Of a DNA stretch of 64,000 bases, positions 38,182-50,331 are shown piece after piece. Position numbers and translations under genes: made by a program. Origin of the DNA: Marinobacter persicus (GTDB lineage: Bacteria; Pseudomonadota; Gammaproteobacteria; Pseudomonadales; Oleiphilaceae); contig NZ_PTIV01000002.1 in assembly GCF_002934325.1 (NCBI RefSeq), positions 164,149 to 228,148 of the forward strand. Direction: 5' to 3'. Below the pieces are notes generated by a model. It had not been told where the DNA came from. It saw nothing but the letters and a program-made list of their open reading frames with translations, and made no database searches. Position 1 is the first letter of the stretch. The number at the start of each line of letters is the position of its first letter.

Positions 38182-40422
38182 TTACTTGGCGGCTTCGGCA
38201 AACTCGGTGAGAATCTTGTTCAGAGTCTCACTCGGCTGCATCACGGCACAGACCTTGTCGGCCGGTGCGTGGTAGTAGCCACCGATGTCGGCGGGCTTGC
38301 CCTGGATCACGGTCAGTTCTTCCAGGATCTTGTCCTTGTCCGCTTCCAGCTTCTCGGAGAACTTCGCCGCGAACGCCTTCAGGTCCTGGTCGTCGTTCTG
38401 CTCGGCCAGTGCGGCCGCCCAGTGACAGGCCAGGTGGAAGTGGGAGCCGCGGTTATCCAGCTCACCGGCCTTACGGGACGGAGACTCGTTGTTCTCCAGC
38501 AGCTGGCCAACAGCGGTGTCCAGGGTCTGACCCAGCAGACGGGCACGGGCGTTGTCGTGCTTCTCGCCCAACTCTTCCAGGGACACGGCCACGGCCAGGA
38601 ATTCACCCAACGAATCCCAGCGAAGGTGGTTTTCTTTCACCAGCTGCTGCACGTGCTTGGGCGCGGAACCACCGGCACCGGTCTCGTACAGGCCACCACC
38701 GTTCAGCAGCGGTACGATGGACAGCATCTTGGCACTGGTGCCCAACTCCAGGATCGGGAACAGGTCGGTCAGGTAGTCACGCAGCACGTTGCCGGTCACG
38801 GAGATGGTGTCTTCGCCACGGATCATGCGCTCCATGGTGAAGTTGATCGCCTCGACCGGCGCCATGATCCGGATGTCCAGACCGTCGGTGTCGTGCTCTT
38901 TGAGATACGCTTCGACTTTCTTGATCAGCTCGGCGTCGTGGGCACGCTTGCTGTCCAGCCAGAAGATGGCCGGCATGCCGCTGGCACGGGAACGGTTCAC
39001 CGCCAGCTTCACCCAGTCGCGGATCGGGATGTCTTTGGTCTGGCACGCGCGCCAGATGTCGCCTTCCTCAACCTGGTGCTCCATCAGTACCTTGTCGTCA
39101 GCGATGACACGCACGGTACCGGCTTCTTTCAGGATGAAAGTCTTGTCGTGGGAACCGTATTCTTCGGCTTTCTGCGCCATCAGACCCACGTTCGGTACGG
39201 TGCCCATGGTGGTCGGATCGAACGCACCGTGCTTCTTACAGAAGTCGATGGTTTCCTGATAGATGGTGGCGTAGGAACGGTCCGGCAGAACGGCCTTGGT
39301 GTCGCGCATGCCGCCGTCGCTGTCCCACATCTTGCCGGAGCTGCGGATCATGGCCGGCATGGAGGCGTCGACGATCACGTCGCTCGGTACGTGCAGGTTG
39401 GTGATGCCGTTGTCGGAATCCACCATGGCGATTTCCGGACGATCCTTGTAGATCTGCGCCAGGTCCTGCTTGATTTCGTTCTGCTTGTCTTCCGGCAGCT
39501 GCTGGATTTTCTCTTCCACGGAAGAGACACCATTGTTGGCAGTCACGCCCAGCTCTTCGAACAGGTCACCGTACTTCTCGAACAGCTCCTTGTAGAAGCT
39601 CTTCACCGCGTAACCGAAGATCACCGGATCAGACACCTTCATCATGGTGGCCTTCAGGTGCAGGGAGAACATGATGTCGTTCTTCTTGCAGTCTTCGATC
39701 TGCTCATCGAAGAACTTGAGCAGGGCTTTCTTGCTCATGAAGGTGCTGTCCAGCACTTCGCCGGCCATCAGCGGCAGCTCGGATTTCAGGATGGTCTTCT
39801 CGCCCTTGGCGTTTTCGAAAACGATCTGCGCGGTAGTGTCGTTTTCCAGGGTCACGGACTGCTCGGCGGAGTAGAAGTCGCCGTCTTCCATGTGCGCCAC
39901 GTGGGTCTTGGAGTCGGCGCTCCACTCACCCATTGAGTGCGGGTGCTTGCGGGCAAAGGCTTTTACCGCAGCCGGGGCACGACGGTCGGAGTTGCCTTCA
40001 CGCAGAACCGGGTTTACGGCACTGCCCAGTACCTTGGCGTAACGGGCCTTGACGTCTTTCTCTTCGTCGGTCTTCGGCTCCTCGGTGTACTCGGGCACCT
40101 TGTAGCCCTGGGCATTCAGTTCCTTGATCGCGGCGTTCAACTGAGGGACAGACGCACTGATGTTCGGCAGCTTGATGATGTTGGCGTTCGGGTCTTTGGT
40201 GAACTCACCCAGTTGTGCCAGCGCATCCGGAACCCGCTGGTCTTCTTCCAGGTAGTCCGGGAAAGTAGCCAGAATTCGCGCCGCCAGGGAAATATCGCTG
40301 GTTTCAAAATCGATGCCGGCTGGCTTGGCGAAGGTTTCCAGGATAGGAAGCAGGGAGCGGGTTGCGAGGGCAGGCGCCTCGTCCGTCAGTGTGTAGACAA
40401 TTTTGGCTTTGGAGTCTGTCAT
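38182..40422 (-). CDS. icd: Monomeric NADP-dependent isocitrate dehydrogenase
   Basis: 746 aa from ATG 40422 with GAGGACG upstream. The length and sequence are those of the monomeric (about 740 aa) isocitrate dehydrogenase: [18 protein letters not shown] near the N-terminus, [15 protein letters not shown] and [15 protein letters not shown] active-site blocks, and [16 protein letters not shown] near the C-terminus. It oxidises isocitrate to 2-oxoglutarate with NADP+ in the TCA cycle, as a single chain unlike the homodimeric enzyme. Stands as its own unit with promoter region and terminator. Confidence 0.97.
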   Translation of the reverse strand: MTDSKAKIVYTLTDEAPALATRSLLPILETFAKPAGIDFETSDISLAARILATFPDYLEEDQRVPDALAQLGEFTKDPNANIIKLPNISASVPQLNAAIKELNAQGYKVPEYTEEPKTDEEKDVKARYAKVLGSAVNPVLREGNSDRRAPAAVKAFARKHPHSMGEWSADSKTHVAHMEDGDFYSAEQSVTLENDTTAQIVFENAKGEKTILKSELPLMAGEVLDSTFMSKKALLKFFDEQIEDCKKNDIMFSLHLKATMMKVSDPVIFGYAVKSFYKELFEKYGDLFEELGVTANNGVSSVEEKIQQLPEDKQNEIKQDLAQIYKDRPEIAMVDSDNGITNLHVPSDVIVDASMPAMIRSSGKMWDSDGGMRDTKAVLPDRSYATIYQETIDFCKKHGAFDPTTMGTVPNVGLMAQKAEEYGSHDKTFILKEAGTVRVIADDKVLMEHQVEEGDIWRACQTKDIPIRDWVKLAVNRSRASGMPAIFWLDSKRAHDAELIKKVEAYLKEHDTDGLDIRIMAPVEAINFTMERMIRGEDTISVTGNVLRDYLTDLFPILELGTSAKMLSIVPLLNGGGLYETGAGGSAPKHVQQLVKENHLRWDSLGEFLAVAVSLEELGEKHDNARARLLGQTLDTAVGQLLENNESPSRKAGELDNRGSHFHLACHWAAALAEQNDDQDLKAFAAKFSEKLEADKDKILEELTVIQGKPADIGGYYHAPADKVCAVMQPSETLNKILTEFAEAAK

Positions 40423-40736
40423 TTTCGTCCTCAGGCTAAAGGGTGGATTCGGGACGGTCATCGCCAGACCTTCCGCCTTGTGGGCGCTGGGCCTGAACCA
40501 TGACTGAATTCGAAACTTTTGATAGTTCTACTAAGATACCATTTTTTAGTACGTTTTGGTTAAGATCTTAGTATAAGAACGGACTAAACTGCCTGATTTC
40601 CGGTTACAGGACGGTTAAACGGGGGAAATTTACGAAACTTTCTTTCATTTAGGTCGGTAACGAATTATGGCGGGAGCCTACGGACAAGTTGTAGACAATC
40701 CCGCCATTTTTCCATGCATTCCTAAACTTTTGCGGC
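40423..40736. promoter_or_regulatory. icd promoter region and aacS-end hairpin
   Basis: 314 bp without a gene. Near icd the DNA is AT-rich with an inverted repeat ACTAAGAT (40530-40537) / ATCTTAGT (40565-40572) and the palindrome TAAGATCTTA (40561-40570). A minus-strand -10-like TATACT lies at about 40571-40576. Closer to aacS, ATGGCGGGA (40667-40675) and TCCCGCCAT (40699-40707) form a stem with a 23-nt loop; no clear minus T-run follows. Function as terminator or regulatory site is only inferred. Confidence 0.5.
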
Positions 40737-42725
<1,989 letters not shown>

Positions 42726-42741
42726 CCGTCTCTCCAGGTCG

Positions 42742-43521
42742 TTACTGCATATGCCAGCCATGACTGACCACAATGGACTGGCCGGTCAGGGCGGCGGACG
42801 GGAAGGCGGCCAGGTGCACGGCCAGCTCCGAAACGTCTTCCACGGTAGTGAACTGACCGTCCACGGTGTTTTTCAGCATCACCTTGCTGATCACTTCCTC
42901 TTCGGAGATGCCCAGCTCTTTAGCCTGTTCCGGAATCTGTTTGTCCACCAGGGGAGTACGGACAAAGCCAGGGCAGATGATGTTACTGCGCACTCCGTGC
43001 TCGGCTCCCTCCTTCGCCACGGCCCGGCACAGGCCCAGCATGCCGTGTTTGGCGGCCACGTAGGGCGCCTTCAGGGGCGAGGCTTCCACCGAGTGCACCG
43101 AGCCCATGTAGAGCATGGTGCCGCCGTTGCCGGCGTACATCTGCCGAAGCGCGGCACGGGTCACGAGGAAGGCCCCGTCCAGGTGCACGTTCATTACCTT
43201 GCGCCAGTCGTCAAAGGCCAGCTTGTCCAGCGGGTCGATGTGCTGGATGCCCGCGTTGGCCAGGGCAATGTCCAGCCCGCCCCATTGCTCGACAATGGCA
43301 TTCACCCCATCGTCCACCGCCTGCTCATCGGTAACGTCCATGGCCAGGGCCATCGCGGTACCGCCCGCCTTTTCAATAGCATCAACCGTCTCTTGGGCAC
43401 TTTCAAGGGTGAGGTCCGCCACGGCCACCCGGGCGCCTTCCCGGCCATAGTGTTCGGCGATGGCCCGGCCAATGCCGCGGCCGGCGCCGGTAATCAGCGC
43501 AATCCTGTTTTCCAGACGCAT
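42742..43521 (-). CDS. bdhA: 3-hydroxybutyrate dehydrogenase (SDR family)
   Basis: 259 aa short-chain dehydrogenase. NAD-binding [11 protein letters not shown] near the N-terminus; [12 protein letters not shown]; catalytic Tyr-xxx-Lys in [12 protein letters not shown], with an upstream Ser in [10 protein letters not shown]; and [20 protein letters not shown]. These match D-3-hydroxybutyrate dehydrogenase, giving acetoacetate and NADH. AAGGAG precedes ATG 43521. Its place between TRAP permeases and AacS makes the assignment strong. Confidence 0.93.
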   Translation of the reverse strand: MRLENRIALITGAGRGIGRAIAEHYGREGARVAVADLTLESAQETVDAIEKAGGTAMALAMDVTDEQAVDDGVNAIVEQWGGLDIALANAGIQHIDPLDKLAFDDWRKVMNVHLDGAFLVTRAALRQMYAGNGGTMLYMGSVHSVEASPLKAPYVAAKHGMLGLCRAVAKEGAEHGVRSNIICPGFVRTPLVDKQIPEQAKELGISEEEVISKVMLKNTVDGQFTTVEDVSELAVHLAAFPSAALTGQSIVVSHGWHMQ

Positions 43522-43534
43522 TGTTTTTATCTCC

Positions 43535-44899
43535 TTAGTTGTAAGCCACGCTGGGCAACCAGGTCGCGATCTGCGGAACCAGGAACACGATCGCCAGGGC
43601 CACCAGCTGAATAATGATGAAAGGAACGACGCCCTTGTAGATATCCGTCACCTTGATCTCCGGCGGCGCCACGCCCTTGATGTAGAACAGGGCAAAACCC
43701 ACCGGCGGTGTCAGGAAGGACGTTTGCAAACACATCGCAAAGAGGATGGTGAACCACACCAGGTCAAAGCCCAGGTGCTGAACCACGGGCGCCACCAAGG
43801 GCAGTATGATCAGGGTGATTTCCACCCAGTCCAGGAAAAATCCCAGCAGGAACACCGCAAACAGGATGGTGAGAACCACACCGTAAGGGCCAAAGGGCAG
43901 CCCCAGCAGTGCTTCCTCGATAACCCGGTCACCGCCGAGTCCCCGGAGTACCACCGAGAAAGCCGTGGCACCCAGGAAGATAGCAAAAATGAAGGCTGCA
44001 GTTCGGGTGGTCTGCTGCATGGAATCGTTGAGCACCTTTAAATTAAGGCGACGCGCGGCAAGCGCCAGAACAAGTGCACCAAGGGCACCAACGCCAGACG
44101 CTTCCGTGGGCGTGGCTATCCCGGCAAATATCGAACCCAGGACTCCAAGAATCAGAGCGGCGGTGGGGAGTACCGCCTTGGCGACTTCCCATACGACAGC
44201 CCAACTGACTTTCTCGAGGCCATCCGGAACCGGAGCCACCTTCGGCTGAAGCAGTGGTCGAATCATGGCATAACCTACGTACATGACCCCCAACAATAGG
44301 CCGGGCAGGAACGCCCCCATGAACAGGTCACCCACGGAGGCTTCCGGTACCGCCAGCCGGTCGGCCATCAGTACCAGCATGATGGATGGCGGAATCAGGA
44401 TCCCCAGGGTGCCGGTGGCGCAAGCGGTACCCACGGCAAAACCTTTGTCGTACTTGTTCTCCATCATCACAGGCAGCGACAACATGCCCAGAAGAACCAC
44501 CGAGGCCCCGATGATGCCGGTGGTTGCCGCCAGCAGCACACCAATCACAATAACGGTGACAGCAAAACCGCCCCGAACGTTGCCAAATAGCTTCACCATG
44601 GAGTTCATCAAGCGCTCGGCAACGCCGGACTGATCCAGCATGATGCCCATGAAGATGAACATGGGCAGAGCGACCAGCGTCTCACTGCCGACAATGCCCC
44701 AGATCCGCTCTGGCACAAGCCCCATGGACGAGGCATAGTCGAACCAGAGGTTGGCGCCGAAATTTTCGACCGCCACAGTGCCGATCAGCGTCCAGATAAC
44801 GGCGGTTCCACCGAGCACCCAGGCGACCGGGTAACCGGTCATCAACAAGGCCCCGAAAGTCAGGAACATGCCAATTACAAACAGAGTTTCAAGCTCCAT
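43535..44899 (-). CDS. dctM: TRAP transporter large permease (DctM)
   Basis: 454 aa, very hydrophobic, 12-13 membrane helices, with [33 protein letters not shown] and [18 protein letters not shown] family motifs. It is the Na+-coupled permease of a tripartite ATP-independent periplasmic transporter. Its ATG overlaps the DctQ stop by one base. Neighbouring bdhA (13 bp) and aacS point to 3-hydroxybutyrate as solute; that is inference from context. Confidence 0.92.
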   Translation of the reverse strand: MELETLFVIGMFLTFGALLMTGYPVAWVLGGTAVIWTLIGTVAVENFGANLWFDYASSMGLVPERIWGIVGSETLVALPMFIFMGIMLDQSGVAERLMNSMVKLFGNVRGGFAVTVIVIGVLLAATTGIIGASVVLLGMLSLPVMMENKYDKGFAVGTACATGTLGILIPPSIMLVLMADRLAVPEASVGDLFMGAFLPGLLLGVMYVGYAMIRPLLQPKVAPVPDGLEKVSWAVVWEVAKAVLPTAALILGVLGSIFAGIATPTEASGVGALGALVLALAARRLNLKVLNDSMQQTTRTAAFIFAIFLGATAFSVVLRGLGGDRVIEEALLGLPFGPYGVVLTILFAVFLLGFFLDWVEITLIILPLVAPVVQHLGFDLVWFTILFAMCLQTSFLTPPVGFALFYIKGVAPPEIKVTDIYKGVVPFIIIQLVALAIVFLVPQIATWLPSVAYN

Positions 44900-45537
44900 C
44901 AGGATGGCTCCTCCCGGTTATTATTATCGGATGTGACGGCAATCGGCCGGGGAAAACCAAACAACAACGCCGTAACTTTCAGGAGTCGTGAAACTGCGGC
45001 CACCACGATCAATGCAAACGCAAGCGCAATGATGAACTTGAGTACCCATCGATTGGGCAGGCCGGCGGGAGCCTGACTGGTTTCATCCACGGACCAGGAG
45101 TTGATGGCATAAGGCACCATTTCATTGATTGAAAGCATGAGAAAGGGCAGTAGCAAAAACACCAGCCCGAAAAGTTCGATCCACCCCTGCGCCCTGAGCG
45201 ACAGGCGCTCATGGATGACATCGACCCGAACGTGGTCGTCAACCACCAGGGTGTAGGCAAGCCCAAGCAACCAGCCAATGCCGGCCAGGTGCCACTGAAC
45301 TTCCTCCAGAAGGACCGAGCCTTCTTCGAATAAATAGCGACTTACCACTGCCCAGATAATCACCCCGGTGACAACAAGCCAGAGCCAGGATGCAGCCTTG
45401 CCAATCCAGCTCAGGCCGGTGTCCAGCCATTGGCTCGGACGAGTGGTTGGAAGCTCGGTGTGGTGATGAAGGAATTCGCCCGCGTCGCTCACCGACGCAC
45501 GTTCTGTCTGCCGTGAGTCTTGGTCAGGCACCGTCAT
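44899..45537 (-). CDS. dctQ: TRAP transporter small permease (DctQ)
   Basis: 212 aa with four membrane helices. The conserved AGIGWLLGLAYTLVVDDHVRVDV region in the second half of the membrane domain identifies DctQ. The N-terminal 35 residues are hydrophilic and longer than usual (contains HHH in FLHHHTELP). It partners DctM in TRAP transport. Gap to dctP about 110 bp. Confidence 0.9.
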   Translation of the reverse strand: MTVPDQDSRQTERASVSDAGEFLHHHTELPTTRPSQWLDTGLSWIGKAASWLWLVVTGVIIWAVVSRYLFEEGSVLLEEVQWHLAGIGWLLGLAYTLVVDDHVRVDVIHERLSLRAQGWIELFGLVFLLLPFLMLSINEMVPYAINSWSVDETSQAPAGLPNRWVLKFIIALAFALIVVAAVSRLLKVTALLFGFPRPIAVTSDNNNREEPS

Positions 45538-45651
45538 GGGAGGATACCCCGCTGGGAAAACTATTGGTGTGAAGTGAGGATGGCCCTCGGGCCATCCTCA
45601 CGTCTTCAACCCCGGAGCGGTTGCCCCGAAGCCGGATTTACACGGATGCTA

Positions 45652-46704
45652 TTACATATCCGCTGGCAGGTACGCACGCTTACCCCAGACCTCATAGACA
45701 TCCATGAATTCCTTCTGGCTCTCATAGACACGCTTGAAGTCCGCATCCTTGGCCGCTTCTTCCTCAAGGACCTCTTGGGTGACTTCCTGCAGTTTTTCGA
45801 GCACCTCGCGGGGAATCTGGTCAGCCTGGACACCACTCTCCTGAAAACCGGCCAGGACCGCAGGATTCTTATATTCGCCCTCGGCCAGGCCCAGGGTGGT
45901 TGCGGCGGTGCAGGATGCTTCAACCAGAGCCTTCTGGGCTTCGGTGGCACGATCCCACTCCTTCTGGTTGATCAGCATGTACTGAGCCGTGAACTGCTGG
46001 TGCCAACCCGGGAACAGGTTGTACTTGACCACCTGGTCAAAGCCCAGGATCTGATCAATGGCGGGCATCGAGAATTCCGTCGCATCAATAGTGCCCTTTT
46101 CCAGCGCCTGGTAAAGTTCGCCGCCAGGCATCATGGTCACCGAGGCACCAAGCTTCTCAAGCACCTTGCCCCCCAGGCCGGCAAAACGAATCTTCATGCC
46201 CTCATAATCATCCAGAGAGTTAATCGGACTGCTGTACCAGCCTGCAGTTTCGGGCCCGATAATGCCGCAGAGCTGAGCATGCACGTCATAACCTTTATTG
46301 GCGTAAACTTCCTGCAGCATTTCATGGCCACCACCGTAGTAGTACCAGCCAATGTAAGACCAGGGCTTCATCCCGAAGGGAACGGCGGCAAAAAGGGGGA
46401 CGGCCGGCACCTTGCCCTGATCGTAGCCGATCCAGGTATAGCCAGCCGACACCTTGCCTTCGGACACAGCCTGCAGAATGTCGAACGGAGGCACCAGCTT
46501 GCCCGGCTCGTAGACACGAACCTGGATGCTGCCATCCGAGGCGGTAGTCAGGTTATCGGCAACCCAGGCGGCGGGCGAACCCAGGCCGGGCAGGTTGGTG
46601 GCGAACGCGACAGGCATTTTCCAGCGCAGATCGTCTGCCATGGCGGAGCCCGTGGTCAGGGCGATCGCACCGGCAACACCGGTGAGGGTCTTGAGGAGTT
46701 TCAT
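45652..46704 (-). CDS. dctP: TRAP transporter solute-binding protein (DctP)
   Basis: 350 aa from ATG 46704 with GGAGA upstream. Signal peptide ends at GSAMA. The mature DctP/TAXI-like fold contains YVWEPGKL-type segments (here VRVYEPGKLVPP), IRFAGLGGKVLEKLGAS with the carboxylate-binding Arg, and GALxx-like block AFAxx in MKPWSYIGWYY. Family members bind carboxylates in the periplasm. It is the first gene of the dctPQM-bdhA-aacS run and lies downstream of a sigma-54 promoter. Confidence 0.9.
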   Translation of the reverse strand: MKLLKTLTGVAGAIALTTGSAMADDLRWKMPVAFATNLPGLGSPAAWVADNLTTASDGSIQVRVYEPGKLVPPFDILQAVSEGKVSAGYTWIGYDQGKVPAVPLFAAVPFGMKPWSYIGWYYYGGGHEMLQEVYANKGYDVHAQLCGIIGPETAGWYSSPINSLDDYEGMKIRFAGLGGKVLEKLGASVTMMPGGELYQALEKGTIDATEFSMPAIDQILGFDQVVKYNLFPGWHQQFTAQYMLINQKEWDRATEAQKALVEASCTAATTLGLAEGEYKNPAVLAGFQESGVQADQIPREVLEKLQEVTQEVLEEEAAKDADFKRVYESQKEFMDVYEVWGKRAYLPADM

Positions 46705-46880
46705 CGGCAAGTCTCCTAGCATTGTTGTTGTATGTGACCTTGCGGCTTAAAACCAGGAAAGCCTGGTTCTGAGTATGGTCAGACAATGCAGAGACAGACG
46801 GACGGGGGAGTTCTTTGGGTCCAGTAGTGAGCGCCGGTCTTTTTTATTTGCATTGTTCTGACGTACGCCTCGGGGACAAT

Positions 46881-46896
46881 AGCAGGCACTGTGCCA
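46881..46896 (-). promoter_or_regulatory. Sigma-54 promoter of the dctP operon
   Basis: On the minus strand TGGCACAGTGCCTGCT matches the consensus TGGCAC-N5-TTGCW, with GG and GC ten bases apart and one mismatch in the -12 box. It lies about 177 bp before dctP, leaving a long 5' leader that contains a hairpin AACCAGG/CCTGGTT (46751-46768). Confidence 0.85.
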
Positions 46897-46960
46897 CCAA
46901 TAGATTTTTCTTACAGATCAATGCTTTGGAGAAATACGAGAGATAACGTCAGAAAAGAAT

Positions 46961-47038
46961 GTCCGGAATTAAGGACACTCACTGGCATTCTTAAAAGAAG
47001 TTGTCTGGATTTCCGGACGGCCGTCCGGAAATCAGGAC
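46961..47038. promoter_or_regulatory. Three phased activator-binding palindromes (UAS)
   Basis: Three 16-bp sites of form GTCC-N8-GGAC: 46961-46976 (GTCCGGAATTAAGGAC), 47003-47018 (GTCTGGATTTCCGGAC) and 47023-47038 (GTCCGGAAATCAGGAC). Starts are 42 and 20 bp apart, close to whole helical turns, and lie about 65-150 bp upstream of the sigma-54 promoter. Site three overlaps the stop codon of the adjacent activator gene. They are the expected enhancer for that activator. Confidence 0.78.
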
Positions 47039-48453
47039 ATCTTGGCCAGTTTCTCGTACAGAACAGACCGGGAGATACCCAGTAACCGGGCAGCACGGGT
47101 GCGATTGCCTCGGCAGGCAACCAGCGCCTGCTCAATCGCCTCGGCTTCCGCTTCGGCCACCACCCGAGCCAGGGGGCGGGTAAAGGCTTGGGTAACGGGT
47201 GCCGGCTGACTGTCAGCGCTGCTGGGAAGCACCCGGAAAATGGCATCCGCATCCAGCAATTCGTCCGCTTCAGCCATGGTCATGGCCCGTTCCAGCACGT
47301 TCCTCAGCTCCCGGATGTTGCCGGGCCAGTGGTAGCTCGCCAGGGCAGCAACACCGGAATCCGTGATTTCACGCCGGCGCCCGTGACCGTCCCAGATTTC
47401 CCCCAGCAATGCTTCACTGACCACGCCCAGGTCGGCAACCCGTTCCCGCAGCGGCGGAATGCAGATTTCCAAAACGTTCAGGCGATAGTACAGGTCCGAA
47501 CGGAACTGGCCCTCGGCAATCATCGCTTCCAGGTTCTGACTGGTCGCCGCGATGACCCGGACATCCACCGGCGTCACGCGGTTGGAGCCCAGAGCTTCCA
47601 CTTCTCCTTCCTGAAGCGCCCTCAGCAGCTTTGCCTGCATGGGCAGAGGCATGTCGCCCACCTCATCCAGAAACAGCGTACCGCCGTTGGCCAACTGGAA
47701 CTTGCCATCCCGGGAGCGCCGGTCCGCGCCGGTGTATGCCCCGGGAGCAACGCCGAAAAACTCCGCTTCCAGAAGATTCTCCGGTACTGCGGCCACGTTC
47801 ACCCCGACAAACGCCTTCTCCGCCCGGGCCGATGCGGAATGGATGGCCTGGGCCAGCACTTCCTTGCCGGTACCGGTTTCTCCAAGCAGCAAGACCGGCA
47901 CATCCCGACCAGAGGCCAGCCGTGCCCGTCGTTTCACTTCCAGGGCGGCAGGGCTGGCGCCGATAAAATCCGTGAGGTTGTAGCGAGTGCCCCGTGACTT
48001 ACTGGCCAATGCCTTGCGCGCAGCGGCCAGGTCCTGGTGCAACCGTCGAAACTTGGAAACCAGGGGCGTCAATGGCTGGAGGTCGTCGTAAAGGACAAAG
48101 GCAACCGCGCCGACAATCTGGCCGCTCTCGTCGTAGAACGGCAGACGGGTCACCACCAGTTGCTGTTGCTGGTGCTCCATGATGTCCAGCAACAGGGGCT
48201 TGCCCGTTGCAATCACCTCGGGCATACGGGTATGGGGAATCACCCGCCCGACTTCCTGGCCAATGGCGCCCTCGGCATCGGCCAGGCCCAGCAACTGGGC
48301 ATAGCTCTGGTTGAGCCAGGTGATGCGGCACTCGGTGTCCACCGCAATGGCGCCGGCGCTGGCCTCCTCGAACAGGGGCACCAGGGCATCGATCAGTTCC
48401 CGGGTCAGGCCGGTCTTGTGTTTATTGTTCTTGTTTGGAAATAGCTGCGACAT
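47032..48453 (-). CDS. Sigma-54-dependent activator, PAS-AAA-Fis (HbcR-like)
   Basis: 473 aa. An N-terminal PAS domain (residues about 25-130), a AAA+ domain with Walker A GETGTGKE, sigma-54 contact loop GAYTGAD (GAFTGA type), Walker B GGTLFLDEVGDM and arginine-finger region FRSDLYYRLNVLEI. A C-terminal Fis-type helix-turn-helix (NRTRAARLLGISRSVLYEKL) follows. The organisation resembles HbcR of Pseudomonas, the 3-hydroxybutyrate catabolism activator. It most likely activates dctPQM-bdhA-aacS from the three palindromes next to its 3' end. Confidence 0.9.
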   Translation of the reverse strand: MSQLFPNKNNKHKTGLTRELIDALVPLFEEASAGAIAVDTECRITWLNQSYAQLLGLADAEGAIGQEVGRVIPHTRMPEVIATGKPLLLDIMEHQQQQLVVTRLPFYDESGQIVGAVAFVLYDDLQPLTPLVSKFRRLHQDLAAARKALASKSRGTRYNLTDFIGASPAALEVKRRARLASGRDVPVLLLGETGTGKEVLAQAIHSASARAEKAFVGVNVAAVPENLLEAEFFGVAPGAYTGADRRSRDGKFQLANGGTLFLDEVGDMPLPMQAKLLRALQEGEVEALGSNRVTPVDVRVIAATSQNLEAMIAEGQFRSDLYYRLNVLEICIPPLRERVADLGVVSEALLGEIWDGHGRRREITDSGVAALASYHWPGNIRELRNVLERAMTMAEADELLDADAIFRVLPSSADSQPAPVTQAFTRPLARVVAEAEAEAIEQALVACRGNRTRAARLLGISRSVLYEKLAKMS

Positions 48454-48486
48454 AAACAGACCACCGCCAGTGTTTGTAAAAAGATA

Positions 48487-48846
48487 TCAATCCAGGTGGA
48501 TAAACGGCAGGAGCGAGACGCCAAGGATTGCGGCAATGGCAAGCACGGCAACCAACACCGGGATCGGTCGCTGCCGGAAGTGATACCAGAAACCGGTCTC
48601 GCCCCGCTGCTGGCGCCGGGCAAAGTCTTCCCTCTGATGGGCCAGTCGCTGGGTCTGGTAGTCTGCCAAAAGGTCCCGTGCGCGCTGCGCCTCGTCGTCG
48701 TCATGCACCCAGAACCCGCCCATACTGATGCCCCACCGGCTTGGCGGCGTTTCGTAGTAACGCACGTCGTGCTGCTCGAACAGGGCGCGAATTTCATCCG
48801 CCTCGTCGTCGGGCACATGGCGCAGGTTCATCAAGTGGTGGGGCAT
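48487..48846 (-). CDS. DUF6164 family small membrane protein
   Basis: 119 aa. The N-terminal half is a soluble domain with LMNLRHVPDDEADEIRALFE and PSRWGISMGGFWVHDDDE; the C-terminal third has one membrane helix (VLVAVLAIAAILGVSLLPF). This is the usual layout of DUF6164 proteins, whose function is unknown. It follows the activator gene region and is divergent from the DUF2868 gene. Confidence 0.75.
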   Translation of the reverse strand: MPHHLMNLRHVPDDEADEIRALFEQHDVRYYETPPSRWGISMGGFWVHDDDEAQRARDLLADYQTQRLAHQREDFARRQQRGETGFWYHFRQRPIPVLVAVLAIAAILGVSLLPFIHLD

Positions 48847-48933
48847 GGCGTGTTCCGGCTGGCTTAAAAGCTATGAATACTTATATCCTAACAGCAAAGT
48901 ACATTTTCGCTGACTCATTCACCGGGATTCTGC

Positions 48934-50331
48934 ATGACCGACACGCCCCTTCGCTTGCTGCTGGCATTCGATAACCGGATTCAGCGCGACAGGGACCAGC
49001 CAGCCAACTTTCTGCACCGGCGTGATCGGCGCTTTGCCCTCGACTGCCAGCAACAGGGCGTGAAACCGGATGTCCGCCGATGGCTTGCCCAAATGGACCG
49101 GCTGTCCGGCGCCGGCGAGCCTGACCCAGCCGTTACCCGGGAGCAGCGGACCTGGCAACGCATCAGCGCCGGCTTTGTCACCGCCGGGGCCGTGTTCGGT
49201 GTCATCACCATGCTCGGCCTGCTGTTCTACGAAGGCGGCCAGCGCATCAATGTGACGGTTTTCCTGGCCTTTGTGCTACTGCAGTTTATGCTGGCACTGG
49301 CCACCACGATTCAGGCCTGGATAGGCTGGCAACCCTGGCGGAGACTGGTCCATAAATTGTTCAAAGGTTCGCCCAGTCCGACACGGGCTGCGTTGTACCC
49401 CTTGCTGGCTGCCCGTGCCGCCCAGGCCGGAGGGCTCGCTTTCGCCACCGCTGGCCTATTGACGCTGCTGGTGATGGTGGTGGTCCAGGACCTCGCCTTT
49501 GGTTGGAGTACGACGCTCAATACCGCCAGCGCCAGTTATCACACCCTGGTCAGCACCCTGGCCCAGCCCTGGGGCTGGCTGTGGCCTGCGGCAGCGCCCT
49601 CCGCCGAACTGGTGGACGCCACGCGTTTTTTCCGGGCTGCACCGGACGCTGGAAGCACCATGCCTGAACGCTGGGGGCAATGGTGGCCTTTTCTGGTGAT
49701 GGTCTGGCTGGTCTGGGCCTGGCTTCCCCGGTTGCTCCTGCTCTTTGCCAGCCATGGACTCCTCAATCACCGGGCCAGACGGCTGCTGGCCCGTCATCCA
49801 GGCATGCAGTCCCTGCTGTACCGCATGGAAACCCCGGTTATCGATACTGGCTACGAACATAACGATGCCACGGACCTGCCCGACACACAGACCGCCAACC
49901 AGCCAGGCACCCTTCCGGAGGCAGCACTTTGCATCTGCTGGGCCGGTGCCGGGGAGCAGGGACTGCCCCGCTCACTGTCCAGCATCAAGGTCCCCTGTCA
50001 TCAGGCCGGGGGCAACGCCACTCTGTCTGACGACGAAGCGGTACTGGACAAGACGGCCCAGCAACTGGCAACGATGCCGGAGCCCCGCATGGTGCTGCTC
50101 ACCCGCAGTTGGCAACCGCCCACCGGTGAGCTGAGCGATTTCCTGGCTGCTGCCCGTGCCCGCTGGCCGAACCCCACCCGGGTCACACTGGTGCCCCTGG
50201 CTGGCGAGCCGGATCAACTGCCGGCAGAGCACCTGCTGGCCCCGTGGCTGCGTTTTGCGGATCGTCAGCCATCGGGCTTTGTCACTGTTGCCGTGCCAGC
50301 CGGCCAGACTGACTCGGAGCCACAATCATGA
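48934..50331 (+). CDS. DUF2868 family membrane protein
   Basis: 465 aa. A cytoplasmic N-terminus of about 70 residues, then four or so membrane helices between residues about 75 and 275, and a C-terminal soluble domain (LCICWAGAG, and later RMVLLTRSWQPPTGELSDFL). Matches DUF2868, uncharacterised proteins paired with DUF3482 GTPases, as here. The stop overlaps the next start (ATGA), so the pair is translationally coupled. Function unknown. Confidence 0.82.
   Translation: MTDTPLRLLLAFDNRIQRDRDQPANFLHRRDRRFALDCQQQGVKPDVRRWLAQMDRLSGAGEPDPAVTREQRTWQRISAGFVTAGAVFGVITMLGLLFYEGGQRINVTVFLAFVLLQFMLALATTIQAWIGWQPWRRLVHKLFKGSPSPTRAALYPLLAARAAQAGGLAFATAGLLTLLVMVVVQDLAFGWSTTLNTASASYHTLVSTLAQPWGWLWPAAAPSAELVDATRFFRAAPDAGSTMPERWGQWWPFLVMVWLVWAWLPRLLLLFASHGLLNHRARRLLARHPGMQSLLYRMETPVIDTGYEHNDATDLPDTQTANQPGTLPEAALCICWAGAGEQGLPRSLSSIKVPCHQAGGNATLSDDEAVLDKTAQQLATMPEPRMVLLTRSWQPPTGELSDFLAAARARWPNPTRVTLVPLAGEPDQLPAEHLLAPWLRFADRQPSGFVTVAVPAGQTDSEPQS

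Noticed and set aside
38101..39936. Plus-strand frame of 611 codons opposite icd
   Set aside because: Antisense shadow of a highly conserved enzyme; no family motif, and it crosses the icd terminator.
46751..46774. Hairpin in the dctP leader as an attenuator
   Set aside because: Stem is only 7 bp and the following T-run is four bases; no alternative pairing was found.
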